Positions 19,662-28,790 of a stretch of DNA of 64,000 bases are shown here, piece after piece. Within the stretch, counting starts at the first letter, position 1; each line of letters starts with the position of its first letter. The stretch spans positions 204,476 to 268,475 of the forward strand of contig CAWJNN010000019.1 in the NCBI GenBank assembly GCA_963844115.1. The letters run 5' to 3'. Source of the DNA: CS4-C045 sp963844115 (GTDB lineage: Bacteria; Planctomycetota; Planctomycetia; Pirellulales; UBA7805). The translations under genes and the position numbers were made by a program. The notes beneath the pieces are model-generated. The model was not told the DNA's origin, did no database searches, and worked only from the letters and a program-made list of their open reading frames with translations.

Positions 19662-21657
19662 ATGGAATCGGCAATGCAAATCTTTTCGCCGTGGTTAATG
19701 ACCTATCTTAACCGGCGCTCGCTACGACGAGCCGCGGCAGCTGTGATCTGCTCTTGCGCTCTGCTCCCCTCGTCCACCATCGCTCAGCCTGATGACTGCA
19801 ATCGGCTTGGCCGCTTCCAGGATCGGGCGTACCTGGCAACCGAGACCGACGGCGAAAACGCTCAGTCGATGATCCGCCGACTGCCCTCGGTTCCCGAAGA
19901 TTTTACCGCGTGGTGGGGAAACGAAATCCACAAGACGTTGCGCACCGATGTCGTCGAAACGCCCATTAGCATCGAATCCCTGCTGGTCAGCACCCTCCAG
20001 CATTCATCACAGGTTCGTGTCTTCAAAGATCTGCCTCTAATCCGCCAAACGTCGATCATCGAAGCGGATGCAGCATTTGACTGGTCGGCGTTTATCGAGA
20101 GCCAGTGGAACGACATCAGCGAACCGGTCGGAAACACGCTGACGGTGGGTCCAGGCGAGACACGATTCAACGATCACCAATGGGAGTATTCGATGGGTCT
20201 CCGCCGCCGCAATGCATTGGGTGGCGATATCGAGATCGCTCAAGATTTCGGTTTCGAGAACAACAATTCAACATTCTTCATCCCACCCAATCAGGGAACC
20301 GCACAGCTGCGTTTGAGTTACACGCATCCGCTGTGGCGGGGAGGAGGACGCCTGTACAACACCGGGCTGATCGTTCTGGCCGAAATTGACGCGGGAATTG
20401 CCGAGCAGGAATTCTCGCGACAACTTCAGTCGCACCTGTTGGAGGTCGCCCGGGCCTACTGGAGCCTTTACCTGGAGCGCGGCACGCTGCTTCAGAAAAA
20501 GAAGCTGTACGAAAGTGCCCGCAAGATCCTTGACCAATTGGAGCCGCGTGTCGCTTTGGACGCTGCGAAAAATCAGATCGCACGAGCACGAGCCGCCGTC
20601 ACCGCTCGTGAAGTCGACATCCTGCGGGCCGAGGCTGCGGTTAGAAACGCCGAAGCTCGCATTCGAGCGCTCGTCAACGACCCCCATCTGGCGTACGTCG
20701 AAAACGCGGAGTTCGTTCCGCAGGATCAGCCGATTCGCGAGTTTATCCCCGTCAGCATGAGGGACTCGCTGGTCACGGCTCTACAGAAACGACCAGAGAT
20801 TGGACAGGCGCTAAAACAAGTGAAGGCCGCCGCCGTCAGGACGGACATGGCAACCAACGAGTTGCTGCCGGTGTTAGATATGATCTTCGACACCTACGCC
20901 AGCGGACTCCGGGGCAATTCCAGCGTCGGTCAAGCGTTTCAGGACCAGTTCAGTGTCGGGGCACCCAGCTATTCAGTCGGCTTCCGCTTTGAAGTGCCAT
21001 TGCACAACCGGGCCGCCCAAGCGCGGCTGGAACGCCGCCGCCTGGAAATGCGACAAGTTACGAATCAACTCGATACGACCGCCGAAACATTGATGCTGGA
21101 AGTCGAAGTGGCGGTTCGCGAGGTCCATACATCGTTCCGCGAGACGCAGGCCACGTACCAGTCGATGAAGGCAGCCGGATCCGAGCTGTATTACCTTGAC
21201 GAACGGTGGAAGCAGCTGGCCGGTGATGACCGATCGGGAAGCCTGGTTCTGGAAGATCTTCTGGCGGCCCAGGAACGTCTGACGGAAGCAGAATTCAGTT
21301 TCCTCAGCTCGGTCGTAACCTACAACCTGGCCATGATGGGCGTCAAGCTGCGCAACAGGTGTGCTACTCGAATACGAGCAGATTTCGGTGGGCAAGACGA
21401 ATCAAAACTGCCTGCCGGAAATCATTCTCCACAAAGACCACCTGGACTTTCAGGCCGAGCCGACTCAGGTGGAACCGATACCGCAGGGCACGCAGAAAGA
21501 AGCTCACCTGGCACCGCTGTACGACAGCGCTAACACATCGCATCTCCAACCTCAATTTGGACCGACGACGTCGCCCGGACCACAGCGGTCAGCCTACGGC
21601 GCCCAACAGGGTAGCCAACAGGGCACCCAACAGAGCGCCGACTACTACTCCCAATGA
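19662..21657 (+). CDS. TolC family outer-membrane channel protein (frameshift near C-terminus)
   Basis: A signal peptide near residues 20-42 is followed by the long helical domains of outer-membrane efflux proteins, with beta-strand turns such as AQLRLSYTHPLWRGGGRLYN and the paired half SVGFRFEVPLHNRAAQARLERR. Around 21,357 the frame changes. The second frame gives the expected ending GVLLEYEQIS and then a glutamine-rich tail (GAQQGSQQGTQQ) to TGA 21657. About 665 residues. TolC-type channels pair with an inner-membrane transporter and a periplasmic adaptor, but neither is in the window. The next gene is a SecA-like ATPase, 64 bases downstream on the same strand. Confidence 0.85.
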
Positions 21658-21721
21658 TGTAGGCACCGCATGATGTGGGCACCGCCTAACAACTCACGCA
21701 TTGCACGGGTGACCGCGATCG

Positions 21722-23648
21722 ATGGGTCGACTGAAGAGCTACAACGGTATTGGTAGATCAATCTGGCCTCGTTGTCATCGGCCACGCTTGTCGGACCAGC
21801 CTTTGGTCACGGCGATACAACAATACGCCTCCTCGCTGGAGTCATCCCCAGATCACCGTCTGCGTGAGCAGTTTGCCGAATTGCGCGAACGGGTCCAAGC
21901 CGGCGACGACGCGACCGCCGAGAGCGTTGTTGTGCCCTCCTTTGCCTTGACGTACGAGGCGATACGACGCGCGCTAGGGATGACGTATTTCGACGTGCAA
22001 CTCCTTGCGGGGCTCGTCCTGGCAAGCGGCGCTATTGCCGAAATGCAAACCGGTGAAGGAAAGACGATCGTGGCCGCCCTGCCGGCGACCCTGCACTCCC
22101 TGCTTGGACAAGGTGTCCATATCGCGACGGTGAACAGCTATTTGGCTGAGCGAGATTACGAACAGTTGCGGCCGGCGTTGAGTTTGCTTGGCCTATCCGT
22201 TGGATTGATCAAGGAAAATGCCTCGCCACAGCAGAAAAAGGCTGCGTACGATTGCGACATCACGTACGCCACGGGGTACCAGTTGGGATTCGACTATCTT
22301 TACGACCAAATCGTTTTACAGAAACGGCGGCTCACGTCCATTGGGACAGTCCTTTCGCAATCGCTTGCGCAATGTCCAGTCTGCTGGACCACCGCTTCTA
22401 CAACGTGATCATGCCCTGGTGATCATCGATGAAATTGATAGCGTCTTGATTGATGAAGCAACAACTCCATTGATCCTGAGCGGCCCGCCCTCCACCGCCA
22501 CGGCACCGGGCGTCTTTCAGCTGGCGTTGGATAGCGCCGAGCAGCTCGTTGAGCGGCGTGACTATATGGCGGACGCTGTGCTGGGACGCATCGAACTGAC
22601 GGACCAAGGCAGGGCACGAATCACTTCCGAGCAATCGGCGCTCTCACAGCGCGGCCTGGCCAGACCGTGGGCGATTTACATCGAAAACGCGCCTGCGCAA
22701 AGCATTTTGTGCGGCGCGATATCGACTACGTCGTGCAAGACGAAAAGGTACTGATTGTCGACAGGAACACGGGCCGTATTTTTGCCGAACGAACCTGGCG
22801 CGATGGCTTGCACCAGGCGGTCGAAGTGAAAGAGCGGGTGCCGAACACCGAAGAAAAGTGCACGATCGCACGCATTTCTCGGCAACGCTATTTTCGGCTG
22901 TATGACAAGATCTGTGGCATGACGGGAACCGCGTCGGGAAACGAAAGTGAGTTCTCGACCTTCTATCGATTGCCGGTCGTCGCGATACCGCTGCGCAAAC
23001 CATCCCAGCGGACCTACTTGCCGGCTCGATATTTCACCGATCAACAATCCAAGTTTGCGGCGCTCTCCAGCGACGTTGCCCAACGACACCGGCGCGGGCA
23101 GCCGGTGCTGATCGGGACCAGCACGATCCAACAAAGCCTGGAGGTTGCGGCGCATCTGGAGGCCGCGGGCCTGCCATTTCAGATTCTGAACGGCGTGCAA
23201 GACCAATCAGAAGCCGACCTGGTGTCGACCGCCGGACGTCCCGGAACGATCACCATTGCGACGAATATGGCGGGACGAGGAACGGATATCAAAGTTCCCA
23301 AGACCTCCCAAGAACAAGGTGGGCTACATGTTGTCGCCACCGAACACAACAAATCGACACGGATCGATCGCCAATTGATCGGCCGAACCGCTCGTCAGGG
23401 CGAGCCGGGCTCCTGCCAGTTCATGATTGCCGCGGACGACGATCTGATTCGACGGTACGACCCCAACCTGCAGCAACGCATACAGGACACAGCCGTCACA
23501 CCTGGCGAGTCGGATTCGGGCTTCCAGAGGCTCGATTGCCAGACTCCAACGCCGCTTTGAACGCCGTGAATACGTGCAACGTTGGGAATTGCTGAAGCAG
23601 GAAAGCTGGCTGGAAGATGTGCTGGCCACCGTCGCCAAGGACGAATAG
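21722..23648 (+). CDS. Short SecA-like translocation ATPase (about three frameshifts)
   Basis: Pieces in three frames align end to end with SecA. Walker A is MQTGEGKT and the DEAD-like box is VIIDEIDSVLIDEATTPLILSG. The preprotein cross-linking region follows, then GMTGTA, TIATNMAGRGTDI and the arginine-finger region QLIGRTARQGEPG. Breaks lie near 22,337, 22,690 and 23,505. The product is about 640 residues against about 900 or more for housekeeping SecA: the C-terminal zinc-finger region is missing and the helical scaffold is short (ends LATVAKDE). This fits a SecA paralogue. It follows a TolC-type gene by 64 bases, suggesting a dedicated export route. An error-free sequence is needed to exclude decay. 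Confidence 0.82.
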
Positions 23649-23815
23649 CCGCCGTGCAAACGTTCCGCACGCTTTCTATGCCGTGTGACCGGCACATGCT
23701 TCCCACGCCGTAAGAACCTCGTAACGCACGTCAACCGTTCGACGTTCCGCTGATTACCCTACGGCTGTCGCGTTCGTAATACCTGGAAACTGGTCGTCCT
23801 GAATTCATTAAACCG

Positions 23816-24118
23816 ATGAAGCCGACATTGATGAGCCTGGGGTTGCCCTGTCTGGGAGACTTCTACCTGGGACATCGTTTAATCGCCAGCTCGGAGCTGT
23901 TTGGCATGTTGTTCGGCTGGATGGTCCTGATTGGTCTTGTCGTTGACAAAGATTTTCAGCTAGCCAGCGTCGGTATCGCGCTTGCCATCCTACTGTTGGG
24001 CCACGTTATGGACGCAGCATTAACCCATCATGTTGCCAGCAAGGGACTCATCTCAGTCCGTAACGCCTGGGGACGGAAGGGACAGCCACCGATAACGCCG
24101 GAACCAATCGCCAGCTAA
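23816..24118 (+). CDS. Small two-helix membrane protein
   Basis: 100 residues with two hydrophobic stretches (ELFGMLFGWMVLIGLVV and VGIALAILLLGHVMDAAL). A tight start region (GDFYLGHR) resembles small proteins with a TM2-like DFYLG motif. It lies downstream of the SecA-like gene on the same strand and may be part of that cluster. Function unknown. Confidence 0.55.
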   Translation: MKPTLMSLGLPCLGDFYLGHRLIASSELFGMLFGWMVLIGLVVDKDFQLASVGIALAILLLGHVMDAALTHHVASKGLISVRNAWGRKGQPPITPEPIAS

Positions 24119-24311
24119 CTTACCGTCGCTGTCGGCTGGGTTGTGGTCGAGATACCCGTCTGCTCGAATCGCTGATGGCAATGATCGCTAGCGCCCGCAG
24201 GATCACGTCGACCCTGAAGTTGTAAAAAGCAGTACGGATTGGCGATCCGACCCATCCAAAACGCAAACGCGCGCGGCCGCTCGTGAAAAGTGGCCGCGCG
24301 CTCGCGTAAGC

Positions 24312-25061
24312 TCAACCGTGATTAACTAGCGCCGGTTCGGACATCGCCGATGCGGGTATCCATGTTTCGCGCGGAACGCGTGCCGTACGCACAGCCGTTC
24401 GCCGCTCGATCTCACGATCCGCTGGGCATGCCGCTCGGATGCTTTCGATTCCATGTGACAAGCACAAACGAATCAGCTGCGCGTCGTTGCGGCATTTCAA
24501 TTTGCTGAGCACCCTTGCACGATGCTTGGCTACCGTTTGCCCGCCGATTCGGAAGGCAGCCGAAATCTGCTTGATGGATTTACCATCCAACAACTGCTGC
24601 ATCGTCTCGCGTTCACGGTTCGTTAGCGACCGAATGCGACTCAGCAGATCCTGAGTTGCCACCGACAGCCGCTGTTGAAATACATGAAGGTCCAGAGCGG
24701 ACCGCACCGCCTTCACCAGCCGCTCAACGGGAGCCGGCTTTTCGATAAAATCGACGGCGCCGGCCTGAATCGCCGCCACGCATTGAGCGATCGATGCACG
24801 ACCCGCGAAGAACAGGATCGGGATGTCGATTCCGCGTGTCGCAAGCTGGCGTTGAATCTCCAAGCCGCTGCTGCGCGGCAATTCAAGTTCAACGATCAAA
24901 CACGCCGGTCCCTCGTTGGAAACATCCTCCAAGAAAGTTTCGGACGAATCGTAACGTCGTACGTCTAACCCATCCTCCTTCAGTACCGCTGCGAGCCGCT
25001 CGACATTGGCCGCATCAGGATCCAGAACATGGACAACTGGCTGAATAATTCGATTGATCAT
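24312..25061 (-). CDS. FixJ/NarL-type response regulator with Glu in place of the phosphorylated Asp
   Basis: About 249 residues from ATG 25061 (GGGAG upstream; a GTG at 25073 is possible). The receiver domain (about 8-125) has an acidic pocket (VLDPD, residues 12-16) and the conserved lysine in FIEKPAP. At the phosphoacceptor position relatives read LVLDVRMP, while here the sequence is LIVELELP, so Glu58 replaces Asp. The LuxR-type helix-turn-helix follows (SLTNRERETMQQLLDG, then GQTVAKHRARVLSKL). The C-terminus (about 45 residues) is basic and extra. No histidine kinase is adjacent. Such proteins may be locked in one state or regulated differently. Confidence 0.85.
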   Translation of the reverse strand: MINRIIQPVVHVLDPDAANVERLAAVLKEDGLDVRRYDSSETFLEDVSNEGPACLIVELELPRSSGLEIQRQLATRGIDIPILFFAGRASIAQCVAAIQAGAVDFIEKPAPVERLVKAVRSALDLHVFQQRLSVATQDLLSRIRSLTNRERETMQQLLDGKSIKQISAAFRIGGQTVAKHRARVLSKLKCRNDAQLIRLCLSHGIESIRAACPADREIERRTAVRTARVPRETWIPASAMSEPALVNHG

Positions 25062-25074
25062 GGCAATTTTCACT

Positions 25075-26120
25075 CCCGCTATCGGTTAGGTAGACCGCAG
25101 TCAAACTGCGGAGGTCCAGCCACGCGACTCGGCCACTGCCATTTCTGACGGCACGTCGAGTCTTAACCGAATATCTCATCGCGGTTGATCGCCTCAGAGC
25201 TGGCACTTTGCCAGCCCTGCGTACAATAGACAAATGATGACAACGGGGCGGATACAGCGATGACACACTTCGGTTTTTGTGGCACCAAACAAAAAATGGC
25301 ACCGACCGAATAGAGACGGATAGGCTGTAGGGGCGAATGAATGGGCAAGCGCCTACGAAACCTTATCCGCACCGAATGTCGTTAGCACAAGAGAAGACTG
25401 CTACAACGACAACGCCTGGAGGTCTCGGCAATACGCCAGAGAAGTGAACGTTGAACCAAAATTTGGTCCAAGGTGTCGAGAATACTGGAACGACGAAGAA
25501 TCGACGGTTATGATAACTGAAATGAATGAATAATAGCGATAAACCTGTGGTCCCGCCGCAACAAAGCCGCCTGCATGTACAAGACCTTCGGGATCGATTC
25601 GGCCAAATTGTGCTACGTGCTTGCCGTTGAACACCTCCTTCCCTATGAAACCGTTCTGGCTTCCCAATGAAATGATTCCGCGGAACTCCAACTCCGGTTA
25701 GCCTAACTATTTATTGACCCCTTTGTCAACATTCTTGCGACCCTCCGACGGGCCCGTCGCGTGCCTAACATTCTATGTACCAAACCGTTCTGGAAATCGA
25801 AAAAATTTCCGCTTTTCTAACGACCGCTTCCGCAGTATAGACGGAATTCGTGCCATGACAAGCCGACTGCTGATGGCGGCCTTGAAGAACACCTGTACGA
25901 TGGGACTCCGATCCCGTCGCAGAGATTAGATACGCGCGGTTTCGACGGGTTCGGAGACCCTTCGTACTGAAGACATCGGAGCATGATCGTCTTTACGGGC
26001 ATCGCGGAAAGGTCCGCCGACGAACGACCGAGAAACCGTGAACCCAAATTCGCCGAACGCTGTCAAGCCCGTAAAGCCAGGTGCAGCTCGCTGCAATTTC
26101 GAACATCGCGGAAGATTACT
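25075..26120. other. 1-kb gap, low in GC, no supported gene
   Basis: The stretch is visibly richer in A and T than its surroundings. A 96-codon frame on the minus strand (25,401-25,691) has no recognisable motif and unusual composition, and I do not support it as a gene. No repeat, RNA gene or hairpin stood out. It separates the divergent response regulator from the PQQ-propeller gene. Confidence 0.4.
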
Positions 26121-27444
26121 GTGAAACGACCATTCTCCGTAACGATTTTTTTGATCACTTTTTTGCTTGCGCCATCGGCTGCATTCTCAGAAGAGGAGGC
26201 GGACCGTTATTGGCCTCAATGGCGAGGTCCACGCGGAACCGGTGTGGCCCCGCTGGCGAAACCGCCGTTGTTCTGGCGTGAGGACGATAATGTACGCTGG
26301 AAAGTCGAGTTGCCGGGTCGCGGGCATTCCACACCCGTTGTCTGGGATAATCACCTATTCGTCACCGCCGCGGTACCGATCGGTGAACAGCTGGCTCCGA
26401 AATACAGCGGTGCGCCCGGCGCCCACGACAACCTCCCCGTGACGCAGCGCCATGAGTTTATTGTCATGGCGATCAACCGCCGCGACGGCACAACGCGGTG
26501 GCAGCGGGCGGTTCGCGAGGCACTGCCGCACGAAGGCGCATCACAGCGCCAGCCTCGCATCGGCTTCGCCGGTGACCGACGGCAAATACGTCTTTGCGTT
26601 TTTCGGCTCTTATGGGATCTATTGTTTCGACTTTGATGGCGAATTGGTTTGGAAGGAAGACTTCGGGCGGATGAACACCAAGCACGGGCATGGCGAAGGT
26701 AGTTCACCCGTATTGTTCGATGATACGCTGGTCGTCAATTGGGACCACGAAGGCCAATCGTTTGTCGTCGCGATCGACAAGCAGAGCGGTAAAGAACGTT
26801 GGCGCAAAGCACGTAATGAATTGACATCGTGGGCCACGCCCCTGGTGGTAATCGACGGTGACAAACCGCAGGTGATTGTGCCGGGTACGACGCGCGTGCG
26901 CGCCTACGATCTTGACAACGGCGATGTCATTTGGAAATGTGGAGGCCTGACCGCCAACATCGTTGCGACGCCCGTCGCAGGCAACGGCGTCGTTTATGTC
27001 GGCAGCAGTTACGGCGATCGCGCCGTGATGGCCATTCAATTTGCCGGCGCCAAAGGCGATATCACCGGAAGCCCCCGCGTCGTCTGGAATCGCTTTCGCG
27101 GCGCTCCGTACGTACCGTCACCGCTGTTATATGGGAAATCGCTCTATTTCCTCAGCCACTACCAGGGAATTCTCACCCGCGTCGAAGCCAGTACGGGCGA
27201 AGACCGGCCGGGTGCGATGCGCTTGAAAGGCATTCGAGACGTTTACGGTTCGCCGGTCGGCGCTGACGATCGAGTTTACGTTGCGGGTCGGGACGGCACG
27301 ACGGTCGTGGTGCAACATGGTGATTTGGAAAGAATTTTGGCGACGAACAAGCTGGACGATCACTTCAACGCGACGCCGGTCCCCGTCGGCAGCGAACTAA
27401 TCTTGCGAGGTGAGCAACACCTCTACTGCATCGCGGAAGACTAG
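26121..27444 (+). CDS. Secreted PQQ-like beta-propeller protein (one frameshift)
   Basis: The start is taken as GTG 26121, preceded by GGAAG, because it opens a signal peptide (VKRPFSVTIFLITFLLAPSAAFS). The mature part begins WPQWRGPRGTGVAP, the standard opening of planctomycete PQQ-like (outer membrane protein assembly BamB-like) propellers. Blade motifs follow: RDGTTRWQRAV, FDGELVWKED, KQSGKERWRK and NGDVIWKCGG. Frames change near 26,545, where relatives continue SLASASPVTDG. About 440 residues. Such proteins are abundant in the phylum. Cofactor binding is not proven, and they may be scaffold proteins. Apparently monocistronic. Confidence 0.82.
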
Positions 27445-27537
27445 CGACTCGCCTGCGGCAGGACGGACGTCGGAAGTCTATCGATTTTGAGATTGTTTGT
27501 TGGAAAGCTCGCCACGGCGAGGACCCCAACTCCACGG

Positions 27538-28590
27538 CTAATTCCCGATGTAGCGGGCGTAGAGTGACTTGGCTTCGGCAATTTCGTCCGTTCCGCTGAT
27601 GATCGCTCGACCGTCCGGAAAAACCGTCAATTGATAATCGTCGACGTTTAGACGCAGCATAAATTCGTTGAATGCGACATCGCCGACGCCAGCCAGCTTG
27701 GCGGCCAGATTCTCCAGGACCAGATCGACGGCCTCCGGTGGATAAATCTGTACGGCGCTGCGACCACACAGCACGGAAGTATGGGTGCCACGTTCACCGC
27801 TCAGCCACGGAAACTCGCGCCCCGAACAGGTAGGGCAATCGCTGGACTCCTGCAGCGAGTCAAGCTTTACTTGTCGCAACTGGTTCTCCCACAGGTCGAT
27901 CACGGACAGGTTGCGACTTATCGCATCGTGGTCTCCAATTAATAGCTTGATCGCTTCGGTCGCTTGAATCGAGGCAATCACATTAACGATCCCACCCAGG
28001 ATTCCGGCCGTATCACACGTCGGCGACGAACCGGGCGGCGGCGGCTCGACCATCAAGCAACGCAGACATGCGGTTTTGCCTGGCACGATCGTCATGGATT
28101 GGCCTTCCGCCCCGATACAGCCTCCGTAGACCCAGGGAATGGAAAGCTGCGCACTGACGTCGTTAATCAGAAAACGGGTTTCGAAATTGTCCGTCCCGTC
28201 CACGATCACGTGCACACCTTCGCACAACGACAACGCATTCTTATTATCAAAATCTTTCACCACCGGTTCGATGGTCACTTCCGAGTTAATACGCTGCAGC
28301 TTCCTGGCCGCTGCCGCCGCCTTCGGAAGTGCATCGGCAACATCTTGTTCGTCGTACAGCACTTGGCGCTGCAAATTATTCAGTTCGAGGTAGTCGCGAT
28401 CGACGATGCGGACGTGGCCGACACCAGCCCGAACAAGCGTATTCGCCAGAACGGAACCGAGCGCCCCGCAGCCGATGATCAGCAGGCGACCTTCGGCGAG
28501 GCGGCGCTGACCGGTCTCGCCAATTGGCGCGTACCGCATCTGCCGAGCGTAGCGCTGCAGTTCGGAAGGTATCGGTGATTCGTCTGGCAT
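27538..28590 (-). CDS. ThiF/MoeB/HesA family adenylyltransferase
   Basis: About 350 residues. The E1-like fold shows LIIGCGALGSVLANTLVRAG (nucleotide binding), DRDYLELNNLQRQ, VIVDGTDNFETRFLIND and zinc cysteines CLRC and CPTC. The central block SSPTCDTAGILGGIVN is typical of MoeB/ThiF enzymes that adenylate the C-terminal glycine of a sulfur carrier (MoaD or ThiS). The last 100 residues are a small extra domain without rhodanese motif, as in other planctomycete members. Start could be 28599 (MHQMP) or 28590. Its partner carrier is not in the window. The pathway (molybdopterin or thiamine) is undecided. Confidence 0.86.
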   Translation of the reverse strand: MPDESPIPSELQRYARQMRYAPIGETGQRRLAEGRLLIIGCGALGSVLANTLVRAGVGHVRIVDRDYLELNNLQRQVLYDEQDVADALPKAAAAARKLQRINSEVTIEPVVKDFDNKNALSLCEGVHVIVDGTDNFETRFLINDVSAQLSIPWVYGGCIGAEGQSMTIVPGKTACLRCLMVEPPPPGSSPTCDTAGILGGIVNVIASIQATEAIKLLIGDHDAISRNLSVIDLWENQLRQVKLDSLQESSDCPTCSGREFPWLSGERGTHTSVLCGRSAVQIYPPEAVDLVLENLAAKLAGVGDVAFNEFMLRLNVDDYQLTVFPDGRAIISGTDEIAEAKSLYARYIGN

Positions 28591-28646
28591 TTGGTGCAAC
28601 TGTAACAGAAGAAATATGCCTTTTTACCCACAGAAAGAGAGTAGCA

Positions 28647-28769
28647 CTCGGGGGGTTTGGGGGGGCACCCCATTATTTGCCGGTAAGCCATGCGTCTTGT
28701 TGGTTGTTTCCAGGGGGAATCAAGCAATACGCGGATGGTTGAGGGGGTAAGCCCCCCAAACCCCCCGAG
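28647..28769. repeat. 123-bp inverted-repeat element with G-run arms
   Basis: The arms CTCGGGGGGTTTGGGGGG and CCCCCCAAACCCCCCGAG are exact reverse complements, with about 85 bases between them. The element fills most of the space between the ThiF and uvrA genes. The G tracts could also fold as a G-quadruplex. Confidence 0.7.
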
Positions 28770-28790
28770 GCCCGCGCTGCTTGGCCGCCA

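Noticed and set aside
17895..24118. A type I secretion operon for the RTX protease
   Set aside because: The TolC gene is in the planctomycete part, on the other side of the chimeric join, and no ABC transporter or adaptor is present.
25401..25691. 96-codon minus-strand frame as a gene
   Set aside because: No motif, no ribosome site, in an A/T-rich gap; reported only as part of the gap.
28647..28769. Intrinsic terminator between thiF-like gene and uvrA
   Set aside because: The arms are 85 bases apart and not followed by a T run; a mobile repeat is more likely.
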